NCBI GenBank assembly: GCA_950097015.1
Contig: CATNEN010000029.1
Span: forward strand, 620,001 to 684,000
Reading direction: 5' to 3'
Source of the DNA: Macrostomum hystrix
Taxonomy: Eukaryota; Platyhelminthes; Macrostomidae
DNA: 64,000 bases
Below are positions 20,838-31,894 of the stretch, in pieces. Each line of letters begins with the position of its first letter. Position 1 is the first letter of the stretch. The position numbers and the translations under genes are program-made. A model generated the notes under the pieces. It did no database searches, was not told the origin of the DNA, and saw only the letters and a program-made list of their open reading frames with translations.

Positions 20838-23800
20838 GTTCCGTTGTTGTACTTTTGTTGTTTAGTTGATTTTCTCTATTGTTTAAGTTGTTCTAGTTGT
20901 CGCATCTCATCTAACATGAATTTCGGATTGCCAAAAACAAAGTCTAATTTTACTAAAAAATTTTTTTCTTGTATCGACTTCAGCACGAGTTCTTAATAGC
21001 AGCAAAAAACACTGGGCCCAGCAAATGGCAAATGGCTCTGCTTGGCTAAAGCAGCCTTCCTTTGGAGTCTCTCCGAGAGTGTTTTCTTGGCTCTGGGTCT
21101 ATATTCTGCGGTGCCTCCGCCCCTCCTCCGTGGCAGTGCTGCACAATTCCGCTGACAGATAGAATGCGTAAAAATGCCTGCACGACCCGAACAGAGGAAG
21201 GGTAAAAAAAGTTTTATAGTTGGAATCTGAAGCTGAGAATGAGAAATGAGAAAGCTATTTGAGTCTGAGAATTGTTAGGAGTACTCAGAGAGTCAGACAC
21301 TGTACGAGTCCAGTAGAGAAGGTGGGCGTGCGACTAGTGGTTTTTTTAAATGCATGTGTAATGTATATATATAGCAAAAGAGCCACCGTAAAAGTTGGGT
21401 AAAGAGTAAAGATGTTTACGAGACCCTGAATTGTTTTCTCGGGGGGGGCATGAACTGGAAAATCTAAGGAAACTGATTCTCAGCTTTGACTCTGAGACAA
21501 GAACTGGCCAGCGGTGTTCCGCTGAGTACCCACCGTCTTACTCTCTTAGCGAAAGAATAAATAAAATATTCAAACAACAAAGCCTTTATTTGGCTTCTAT
21601 AGTCTGTTTACTAATCTGTGCTTTTTCTTTAACTATAAAGGAAAGAGAAATGATGCTACTGATAATGCTGAACCAGAAGAGACTTAGGGGGAGGGGTGGG
21701 CGGAGCAAACAGAACAGACACCTTCCACTCGGTTTATCTAGGCCACTGCGATATGCGATACGGCAGCTCTGATAGGAAACTGATAGGAATAGGAAATAGG
21801 AAAGGCCGAATGATGATGGATGATGACGAGCCTGGGCGCCGGACTCCGGTGCTGCTGTCTCCAAATTTCGATGCTATTTCTCGTGCTCGCTAGCTTTGGT
21901 GGTGTAAGTAGTGAATGGAAAGCACGGGGGATTTTTGGCGTGCTTTAAAAGTCTCCCAACAACCTCTCCTCAGAGTGCGAAACAATGTTCTAGTGCACAT
22001 TAGTGGGGAGTATTTTGGCCAAAGGGAGTCTTTCCTACTCTTCCCTTTGCTCTCAGTATTCTCCTCTAGTGTCCCTAGCAGCTCAGTCCTCAAAGTACAC
22101 TGCATCAGTTGCGACACGATACAGGGAGGGCCATAGACGAGGTGGAGTTCTTTGTACATTAGGCAGTCGGAAGTACGCTCACGTCCTCCCCCGCCTCAGC
22201 CCCGCACAGAGAGGCTAAATTTTCTTGTCTAACCCCAACCCCAACCCGCGCGCACAACGGAGATGAGGTGGTGGGGCGAGGCCGACGCCTTTTACGCCCG
22301 GGTGAGGGAGAGAGACTCTCAGGCCATCACCCCGACCCTTCAAATTCCTTCCCCCCCCCCCGACTCCTTTCCCTTGGCCAGGCAGGCCCAAAAAAATACG
22401 CAGTCCACCAAAAGCGGAACCGTTGTTTGTTAACTGTTACGTAAAGCCCACGGCCAGGATGATCCGCGCGGGTCTTTACCTTTCCTAGCTTCTTAGGCTT
22501 CTGACCAATTTTTAACCTTAGCGAACCAAATCTGCCGGATGAGTCATCGCGACCGTCATCCGTTCCAAATTTGATGCCAACCGATGGGACCAGGTCACCA
22601 GCGTAAATGCGGAAAACTGTTGCCGTACCAGAAAGAGCCTATAGAAGGACTATTTTCAGCCGAGCCAGAATTAGAAGCCAGAACGAAGTCGTCAGGAGGA
22701 TGTTTAGTGCGCCTCCCACATTCGCTGCCAGATAGTCTTATGTTCCCCCTCCCAGTTTTCCTAAACTGATGGCGCAAAGGATTATTAGGGAACAGGACGC
22801 AAGAGGAATGCCAATCCTTCGAGCGACAGTTTTGGCGGCTTGGGTGGCTATTTTAAGGCTTTATTTAGTCAAGCCGCAGCAAGGAATGCACAACAGGCTT
22901 GCCAAGTACGCGTCTAGACTGACGATCGATGTTGTAAACAAATTCCAAAAAAGAATTTCGAATTTTTTCTGCCAACACGTGCGCTTGCTCCCTCCCGTTT
23001 CATTGACGGCTCTATTACGAGATATAATTCTTACGTTTCATTCGTCTATGGAAGCTCAGTTAAATCGATATGATACATAGCTAATTGTGCGCTGAGTAAT
23101 CAACTTACAGAAACATAAGATGAAAGAATATTGTCGGCTGCCTGATCAACTTACAGAACAGAAGGAAGCTCGTTATTATTATAATTCCTGTTAAAAAGAG
23201 CTTCGCTTCCTAAAAAATAGGAACCATTCACCCATCAGAGAAACGGGCATTGCTTACCCCGGTCCCCGACCCTTAAAATATTTTTCTCACAGCCGACGTC
23301 TGCTCAGACGCGATGCTAGTTTGAGCACACCGCATGCTCACCTATTTGAATCAAGCCTTGTATTAGCAATAAAGAATAAAAGTGGCAGCTATTCATATAC
23401 TTGACAGAGATTGTGTGTTTTGTGCTAATGTCTCAAGGGTCCCTAGTTTTAACAGTCTGTTCGCTCTGGCATGCAACATTCTTTAACTATTTAATATTGC
23501 CAAGTATAAGGAATAAGTTTAAGATGAATTGTTGTGCCAGCCGAGTAGTCTGGGACTATTTGACAGAAAGATCCGACAGTTTCAGTGCAAATGTAGGCAG
23601 TTAGTACAGTTGGACTGCTAAAACGGGCGGGAGATCAAGCAAACTTCGAAATTTCATTGTCTAAAGTCCAGTCACAACTGCACGACTCCCCCTAAAGCTT
23701 TCTATACCGTGCCATTTAAATTTAATGCGTCAAAATACTAAATTACATCGCCATGCGAAAACATTTTAACGCATACTCGTATTGTGTTTAGATATCGCGG

Positions 23801-24482
23801 GCCATATCGTGGAAATAATCGTCAGTGTGCTGCCCCGGAATTCGTAGTCTATGGCCGAATTTGTGCCAGAAAATTAAACGGATATGTAACGTATATCTAA
23901 CACATTTAACCATTGTAGATCGATTGAACGTAGGTTTTGTCATTAATACACCATTTTACCCTCAATTTTGAACTTTGTATTACTACCAAGGACACACTAA
24001 GCAATTCGTCCACTGCTTATGGACATACGGACAGACATATCTATATATTCTTACGACCTTCCGACTCGGAAACTCGGAAACCACAAGCTAGCTTGCGAGA
24101 CGCTAAAAGCTGCAAAGTCTCATACAAAACAGAATTAGCACATTGTAGTGAAAAGTTTAAAATACAATTCGACATTGTATAGTCCCCATTCGATATGAAT
24201 TTATTAGAGGAATGATAAAGATGGTCAAAAACTTTGAAAGTCTTTGAATACGAAAAAGCATTTCACTAGAAAGTCGCGATATTACCTTTATTTCGCCTCT
24301 TTTTATCCTCGTTACTTTCATTTTCTTTCTGTTTTCGCTTTTATATATATTGAACTGAACCAGTTTTTTGTAAAAAAGCAAATACGAGTCATAATAATTC
24401 AGTTCCCTAGCAATTTTTCTAAGTGTTCCGGCTAAAAAATGACTATAACTCAGTTATTGACAAAGTACAATTCTATACTTAC
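20838..24482. other. Region between the two candidate first exons; no gene seen
   Basis: The first 150 bases above 20837 are the expected 5' UTR and proximal promoter of the neurexin-like gene. The rest contains a G-run at 21441, a C-run at about 22350 and two GC-rich patches (21030-21150, 22130-22380), but no convincing coding pattern on either strand. Confidence 0.4.
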
Positions 24483-24633
24483 TAGTGTCAATTGAGACAG
24501 CGACAGAAGAATCCACTAGAAGCAGCAGCAATGTCATTAGCAGCATGAGCAACGAGACGGTTGCTCCACCTTTAGTTGATGTTGTTGTTGAGCGTTGAGG
24601 CTCCTGACCATGAGGAAGCAGCTCAGTCGTCAT
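24483..24633 (-). CDS. Signal-peptide/anchor exon, candidate alternative first exon of the neurexin-like gene
   Basis: ATG at 24633 opens 50 codons: MTTELLPHGQEPQRSTTTST, then a hydrophobic core SLLMLLMTLLLLLV and a polar end VAVSIDT. It stops at a perfect GTAAGT donor in phase 1, the same phase as exon 1. Spliced to exon 2 it would read SIDT-T-QCPPDRY in frame. The hydrophobic segment suits a signal peptide with a long polar n-region, or a signal anchor. A GC-rich patch just upstream (24890-25075) could be its promoter. It might instead start an unrelated minus-strand gene or be a chance ORF; no other partner exon was found in the window. Confidence 0.5.
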
Positions 24634-25340
24634 TCCGATGAGATGGCGCCGCCCCGTTATCGAGATATCTCAGGTGCGCGCATAAATAAACAAAAAATCT
24701 GTCTAATTTCTAGAATGCTGATTAATAAATGACGCTCGTATATTTTTCACCGGGAGAATACCTTGTTAAAAGGAGACTGAAAAGAATGTATTAGTCCTGG
24801 TTGAAGCAACCAGGTAAAATGAGGTACAGCGAAGGTGTACTGCCGAAACTTTATATATATATATGTAAATATGTATAGGCCCTACTATCGGCTAGGTGGT
24901 TGCTGCATGCAGCATTGTTGCAGGAGGCGAGGCGCGGAGGATAAAGAGGGGATTGGAGCGTGGCGATTGAAAGGCTGCTGCCGATGCTGCTGTTTGGGGG
25001 TGGCGCGGCCTGGGCTTCCTGCGGTAGACGGCGCTTCCCGGTTGGCTGCAGGCTCCGATGGCGACTGTTGCTTCTGCTTTTTTTAAACCAAATTCGCCAG
25101 AACTTCCCCTCGAATTCTGTCCCTATCTATCAGTGTTGTGCGCAAAGAGATGGCTAAAGTTTGGTGCAGCAAATAAAGATCATAACAAACGTTTCCGGCA
25201 TATAGCTCGTAATTTATGCTTTTTCGCTAACATTCATTCATTTCATAGCTTGTTCGGTATTTGCTAGGCACCAATTTAGCCTGCCCTTTTATGATACGAT
25301 ATTTCATGCTCACAACAGGCGATCCTTAGTGATAGTGATG

Positions 25341-25371
25341 GTGGTGGTGGTGACAAACCCACCACCACCAC
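25341..25371. other. Perfect hairpin with GGT/ACC stem
   Basis: Twelve bases of GTGGTGGTGGTG pair with CACCACCACCAC across a 7-base loop. Confidence 0.7.
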
Positions 25372-25703
25372 TGGTGTCTTTTATGCAAGGCAGCCGAATA
25401 TTATTGCAAAAAATGCCAGACTTACAAATCTAAATATTGTTCGTTTGCACTCTCTCTCAGGAGCACGCATTTTCGTGTCAGGACTAATTGGGCAGCTTTG
25501 GCGCTGTCAAGCTGCTACAAGCATTCCTCAAAAAATGTTAATTGTCTATAATTGGTACCTGGGAAATTTTTGGAAAACGTATAGCCGCTACTAGCACTAC
25601 AGGAACCAATCTATCATATTATGTCTAGAGCAGGACAAAGACAAATAAATGATCTGAAAGAACACAGCAGAATGAATAGACAAAAAACTAAAACATGATG
25701 CTG

Positions 25704-26185
25704 AGAGATCAGACACGGGAGAGATCAGACATGGGGGAGATCAGACATGGGAGAGATCAGACACGGGGGAGATCAGACATGGGAGAGATCGGACACGGGG
25801 GAGATCAGACACTGGAGAGATCGGACACGGGAGAGATCAGACACGGGAGAGATCAGACACGGGAGAGATCAGACACGGGAGAGATCGGACACGGGAGAGA
25901 TCAGACACGGGAGAGATCAGACACGGGAGAGATCAGACATGGGGGGAGATCAGACATGGGAGAGATCAGACACGGGGGAGATCAGACACGGGAGAGATCA
26001 GACATGGGGGAGATCAGACATGGGAGAGATCAGACACGGGGGAGATCAGACATGGGAGAGATCGGACACGGGGGAGATCAGACACTGGAGAGATCAGACA
26101 CGGGAGAGATCAGACACGGGGAGATCAGACACGGGGGAGATCAGACACGGGGAGATCAGATACGGGGGATATCAGATCAGATAAG
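25704..26185. repeat. 16-bp tandem repeat, about 30 copies
   Basis: Units GAGATCAGACACGGGA with ACATGGGG and CACTGGA variants. All forward frames read the same 16-residue Arg/Asp/Gly-rich peptide; not a gene. Confidence 0.95.
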
Positions 26186-27330
26186 ACTATAGCTAATGCG
26201 AGCCGTAACTTGCCCTTGGGACAGGAAGTTGCTGATCCTACAATGGCTTTCCGAACAGCTCATAAAACATTCCTCCACATTGCGGACCTGTTTATTGCTC
26301 TGTCCAATGTCTATCCATGATATTAAAAAAGGTTTTTTAAAGATGAATTTATGCACGCGACAGCGCAGTTTCGTATTTCAAGTTATTACTGACTGCAGTA
26401 AAGTTTCCCTCATGTCGAAAAATATGTCGGATTCAGGTTATGGTTGTGCTTGTAAAAGCTTGGAAAGACCGTTTTGCCTACAACTAAACTTGGAAGGTGG
26501 CTCGTACTTGACCAGGGAAAATACAGCAGAAAATCTGAAGTTATAAAACCTGCCAAGTTCGGCCTGATGTACAGTGAGTGGTGTAGGGACTGTGTACAGC
26601 TGTTCAGTCTATGAACTCTAGAACCCTTGGGCTAAGATTCGAACCCCCAGACCTCTGGGTTTGTAGTCTAAAGCTTTAACCACTAGAATACAGGCCTTTT
26701 TTCAGATGAGAGGCAACCATAGAAGGACATTCTTGAAGTCTAGTGGAGAATCAGTAGAGATTCTGAAGCGCAAAAGCAATTAAAAAAGCAGAAAAACGTA
26801 AAGTCAAGCAAGGAAGCACTCTATAAGTGGTCTAGTTTGGTCTTGTGTGTCTGGGATTTGCACTCGAGTTTCGAAACCTATTTTAGATCCCTTTATTTAG
26901 CGCGCCAATAGCAGACACAACAAGAACATCTACGGAGTGGCACGCAGAATGCAGATACCGCACATAGTCAGCCCCGCTGCATTCCCCAGACACTGGGGGT
27001 GGGCAGTTTTTGGGATTGTGAAAAATGCCACGAAATCTGAGAGTCGAAGTGCATATAGATTAGGTGTTTATATTGGCAACGACCTCAGTTACCTTCCACT
27101 GTAATCAAGGAGTAGAAGAAACCACCTAGAGGCGGCCTCTCCAAACGATTACAATCGCCATTTGCATCGTTTGCAAAGTAGAATATCAGGATAAATAAAT
27201 AAAAGCAAAGGGTTCCGAAGCGTGCTGGCAACTACGAGCTATAATGAGGATTACATAAATATTACCATATTTGTACTTTGCTCGAACTTGAACTCTTTGA
27301 AGATTGCTTGACCTGGGAGACTGGAAGAAG
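26186..27330. other. No recognised gene; one SINE
   Basis: An open frame of 116 codons at 26196-26546 has no recognisable motif and starts at the edge of a satellite. Apart from the SINE near 26600 I see nothing else. Confidence 0.4.
26575..26700 (-). repeat. tRNA-derived SINE, family A
   Basis: Minus-strand head TATTCTAGTGGTTAAAGC (A box) and GGGGGTTCGAATCTTAG (B box) precede the body TTCATAGACTGAACAGC and GTACACAGTC. It has the best-preserved box B of this family in the window. Confidence 0.68.
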
Positions 27331-27332
27331 TT

Positions 27333-27885
27333 GCTTCTGTAGCCAAGTGGAGGACCGGAAGGAGTTGCTGCAGCCAAGTGGAGGACCGGAAGGAGTTGCT
27401 GCTGCAGCCAAGTGGAGGACCGGAAGGAGTTGCTGCTGCAGCCAAGTGGAGGACCGGAAGGAGTTGCTGCTGCAGCCAAGTGGAGGACCGGAAGGAGTTG
27501 CTGCTGTAGCCAAGTGGAGGACCGGAAGGAGTTGCTGCTGCAGCCAAGTGGAGGACCGGAAGGAGTTGCTGCTGTAGCCAAGTGGAGGACCGGAAGGAGT
27601 TGCTGCTGTAGCCAAGTGGAGGACCGGAAGGAGTTGCTGCTGTAGCCAAGTGGAGGACCGGAAGGAGTTGCTGCTGCAGCCAAGTGGAGGACCGGAAGGA
27701 GTTGCTGCTGTAGCCAAGTGGAGGACCGGAAGGAGTTGCTGCTGTAGCCAAGTGGAGGACCGGAAGGAGTTGCTGCTGTAGCCAAGTGGAGGACCGGAAG
27801 GAGTTGCTGCTGTAGCCAAGTGGAGGACCGGAAGGAGTTGATGCTGTAGCCAAGTGGAGGACCGGAAGGAGTTGATGCTGTAGTA
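27333..27885. repeat. 34-bp tandem repeat, about 16 copies
   Basis: Core AAGTGGAGGACCGGAAGGAG, followed by TTGCTGCTGYAGCC with a C/T variant that marks units. All three minus-strand frames are open and give the same 34-residue Ser/Pro/Leu-rich unit, an effect of a period not divisible by three. Confidence 0.95.
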
Positions 27886-28800
27886 AAGTGGGTGACAGGA
27901 AGAACTGACAGAGTGGCCATAGCAGCAGACCAAAGAGCTAATTGGTTAACTCGTACCTACTGTGCACGTAACATACAGGTAGACATTCTGAATTAGATCA
28001 AAATGCGCATTTTTAAACGCAAGAAGTACAGTTAAGTGCATCGAAGAGTGAAATATATATATTAGAATTACAGACCTAGCAGAGTGCAGAACTTTCTTCT
28101 CGGTAATTGCTTGGCAAATTTCCTTACACAGTCCGTTGGACAGAAGTGTAATGTTTTCTTAGCTGCTTATATTTTCCTGCTTTAAATCTTCGATCTTCGA
28201 CATTGAATATATCTTGCTTAAATCAGACTCATATCTGAGTGATCTGGAGTTCGAATCTCATCCCGGTTGAAGCAATTCTTCCGAGAGTTCATCATTTCAT
28301 TTTGTCGGATTGCTTATAAAAATTGCTCACATCGAATACAAATACTTATGCTGCCACTTTAAGTAGCGTAAATCGGACAGCATCAGCTAAAGAAATTTAA
28401 TATATTAATAAATATAATTTAACAAGTATTTTCCCTTACTGCCACTACTAGTAGAGCTGGTAGGGCATGCAAATACCAAAAAATAACAATATTATCGATC
28501 GGTTCATATTTGCGCTTTTCCTAAAGATAATTGCACTCAGATAGATAAACCGCCTTAACATTTTACAGGGATTCATCAAATCCAAATTGTTCCTTATTTA
28601 GTTAATTCATTTCGTTCACCCGGATGTAGAATAACTAGTAGGTACACTGATACGCTCGATTAGCTGTGTTAGAAGCTTGGGTCGGTCTGGCGACCTTTGC
28701 CGCGCGGATCTACGTGTGGATATGGCCCATTTCTAGATGTCGCGAAAATAGGATAGATATTATGCTTTCATTTGAATTAATAAATTTGCAGAACTTGCCC
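27886..28800. other. AT-rich, no gene seen
   Basis: A box-B-like GGAGTTCGAATCTCATCCC at about 28250-28268 could be the remains of a tRNA-derived SINE. Nothing else is recognised. Confidence 0.35.
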
Positions 28801-28802
28801 TT

Positions 28803-29290
28803 TAAGATTTGATTGGCTATTGCTAACTAACAGCCTATGAAGGCTACATCTGCTTGATTCTCAGAAATGCTTTCTCTTTTATTTAAGATTTGATTGGCTA
28901 TTGCTAACTAACAGCCTATGAAGGCTACATCTGCTTGATTCTCAGAAATGCTTTCTCTTTTATTTAAGATTTGATTGGCTATTGCTAACTAACAGCCTAT
29001 GAAGGCTACATCTGCTTGATTCTCAGAATTGCTTTCTCTTTTATTTAAGATTTGATTGGCTATTGCTAACTAACAGCCTATGAAGGCTACATCTGCTTGA
29101 TTCTCAGAAATGCTTTCTCTTTTATTTAAGAATTGATTGGCTATTGCTAACTAACAGCCTATGAAGGCTACATCTGCTTGATTCTCAGAATTGCTTTCTC
29201 TTTTATTTAAGATTTGATTGGCTATTGCTAACTAACAGCCTATGAAGGCTACATCTGCTTGATTCTCAGAAATTGCTTTCTCTTTTATTT
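28803..29290. repeat. 81-bp tandem repeat, 6 copies
   Basis: Nearly identical units starting AAGATTTGATTGGCTATTGC. Each has a small hairpin, AGCCT-ATGA-AGGCT. Only single-base differences separate copies, so the expansion is recent. Confidence 0.95.
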
Positions 29291-31890
29291 TTCTTCCCAT
29301 GCTTCGAAAGGCATGTTTCGAGTTTTCCCGTTGCCATTTACCCGAGACCGTCGCAAAGACTAATTAATTATTCAAGCGCGGTAATGCCCCAAGCGATTGC
29401 AAATGTGCTGCGGCAGACGAACTTTTCTCGTATCGCTTGAGACGCATTAACTGCTATTCATATGTCGCAGACAAATCGAATAGGCACGCGATTGCATTCT
29501 GCAACTATGCCAGCAGCCTCCACGAATGATTCGGTGACAATGAGGGAGCTCCTCATTTTCGGAGCTGCAAGTTTTGCAAGCCAGTCTGTCAGTCAGCCCA
29601 GGCCGAGAAGCAGACAACTGATCAACTGCTCAGCCCAGACGGTAATTGGGCTGAGTCGGCTGCAGCAAATCCCTTCGGCAAATTGCCTGCCCCGCCCCTC
29701 GAACCGCCGCCAGCTTTGGTCGCAGTCCCGCGGGGAGTCGGGAAAGGCAGAGAGGAAGATATAGGGGCTGGAAAAGTGGATGCTGCATAGAGAGCAAACG
29801 GCCACTTCGCAACCGGCCATGTGAAGTACTCTATCATCCAGTTCTTGCTCGTCCTGCCTCGCATATTCTCTATATGTTACTCTGCTTCATGTATTTTTTT
29901 CTACCGATAGTTTTTTTCTAGAAATTTGGTCTGAACGATTTTCAGCTCAAACCCATAGAAACATGGCATGCTTGATGTTAGTGCCGATAAATTTTTCGCT
30001 TTTAATAACTGTTTTCAAATTATTATTCTTATTTCAAATTAGAATAACTGATTGTAATAGGTTTCGATCAATTTCCCGACTTTGATGTAAACTTTCCGAC
30101 GGAGACATCAAACTCTGTTGGGAAAAGGATTAGAAATACCGGCGGATAAATCCCCAATTCTCAGAGTTTGCTCTCGAGCCGCCTTTAGTCCCTTATACTC
30201 CCAGATTCCTCCAGATGCTAATTCCCAAAAGGGGAGTCAAGCGGTTCCCTAGCTTACAGAGCAAAAATGCCACAGACTACCAACCCACCCCAAATTCCAT
30301 CCCCAACTTCACTGCTGGCAGCTCGGGACGGGATCTGGGGCTCGCCAGAGAGCCGAGGGTTTCCAGATAGCGGCGATCGAACTCATAATGAATCGCCAAT
30401 GCTGTTTGCGCAAGGGTGACTTTCGCCTCCCTTATTCGCCTCGCACTGTGCAAAATGCTTGGCAAGGCGGTGGGGATGAATTTGATTGGTCGAGATTCTT
30501 CATTACAGCGTCGGTTAGGCTCTAGGTGCTTGGGAGGGCCAAAGTGGCCTCCGCACCCTTAGCTAGGGAACCGGTTTGAACCGGCCCGCTCCTCGCTGCC
30601 CCCCTCCTCCTCTCCCCTTCTCTCTAACTTTTTTCTTCATAGCTCGCTCATCCCCCTGTGTAGGCGCAAGAATTAGACCCAGTGATTCTGTAGATAACAC
30701 TTGAGCATGCTCACAGCTGGTCACCTCTCGTCCCTCGTCCCAATCCATAGCTCGACAGCTCGAGGCGTAGAGAGTTCGATTCATATTGGAAACAACCTGT
30801 GTCAGTAAACAAAATTCTTAACTCCCCATTGCTTCGGTCCATGGACTGATCGAACAGCCTGTACACAGTCTTTGGAAGATGTCACTGGCATACCCAACAA
30901 TATGGACTTTTGGCGCAGTGAAAGTATGTAAAATGGCACAGAATTGAAGAATTTTGTTCAGAGCCAAGAAGCGCCGAGTCAAAGAAGCTGCTCAGTTTGT
31001 GAGCAAAGGAAGAAAAGAGAACTTTATGTGAGCCCGAATCCGAGAAGGCTCAGGTAAATCAATCGATGCAACCCTGGCGAGAGCATTGCGCTAGGAAGGC
31101 ATGACTTGACAAATTCCTGGGCAATGGGGACAGAGAAAGCGCGTCTTCAGTCATGATGGCTAAAGGAAGAATGTCCTTGGAGATTGGCAGTTTAAGATAC
31201 AGGTGAAAAGCGAGGCGTACAGATTGAGGTGAATCACCTTGGCCTCGTTAATGCACTCATCAAAAGTGACAATTAAATACTAGAAAATTATGTTTGTTTT
31301 TATAGACAGTGTTTCCAACAACAGCACGATGTACGTTAAAGACCCCGAGAAGCTCAACTACTCATAAATATAACTCATATATGCATAGGTAAGCCCTTTA
31401 TATACGTTGCGTACAGTTTGATAGTTCCGTGATTCATCCAGAAACTTTCGCGGCAAGAAATCAGAGCAATTGTGAAGCTGGACAGCAGTATCTTTTTCTT
31501 CGTTTCTGAGGCCTTTAATTTTCGAGTCGGAGCAGATGCTCGCGTGCTGGGATTCCTAGGTTTGGGTGGGTGGAAAAGCCAGCTTTCCCGCCTCTGCAAG
31601 CCAAGTTCAACTGCGTGAGAAAGCAAAAACTAAGACATGACGCTTTCGTGCAATAAATTATCCAAAGACTGACAGTGAATTCGGGGCGAGAGATCAATAA
31701 GGCTCTCTCTGCTCTTGCACCGGAGCTGTGTTTGACAAGCTTTTCAAGCTTACGGATCTCTCGAAATACAAGACGAGCTGCTGACGATACTCGTGAAATG
31801 AATTTTCTTGACAACAGGAGTAACCGAAAAATGAACTTTACTCGAATCGATGAATGGCAGCTTCGGGAATCCAAGTAGATTTTCTTCTGG
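29291..31890. other. No gene recognised
   Basis: GC-rich patches at 29580-29760 and 30290-30360 contain open frames without any domain pattern. A SINE fragment lies near 30800. Confidence 0.35.
30700..30885 (+). repeat. tRNA-derived SINE, family A, opposite orientation
   Basis: Box-B-like GAGTTCGATTCATATT followed by GGTCCATGGACTGATCGAAC and TGTACACAGTCTTTGGA, the reverse complement of the body seen in the other copies. Confidence 0.58.
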
Positions 31891-31894
31891 AATC

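Noticed and set aside
25695-26192. Arg/Asp/Gly/Thr repeat ORFs
   Set aside because: Translation of the 16-bp array.
26196-26546. 116-codon forward ORF
   Set aside because: No recognisable motif, no splice or codon-use support, and it begins at the edge of a satellite.
27186-27933. Minus-strand Ser/Pro/Leu repeat proteins of 200-244 codons
   Set aside because: Translation of the 34-bp array in three frames; no unique sequence.
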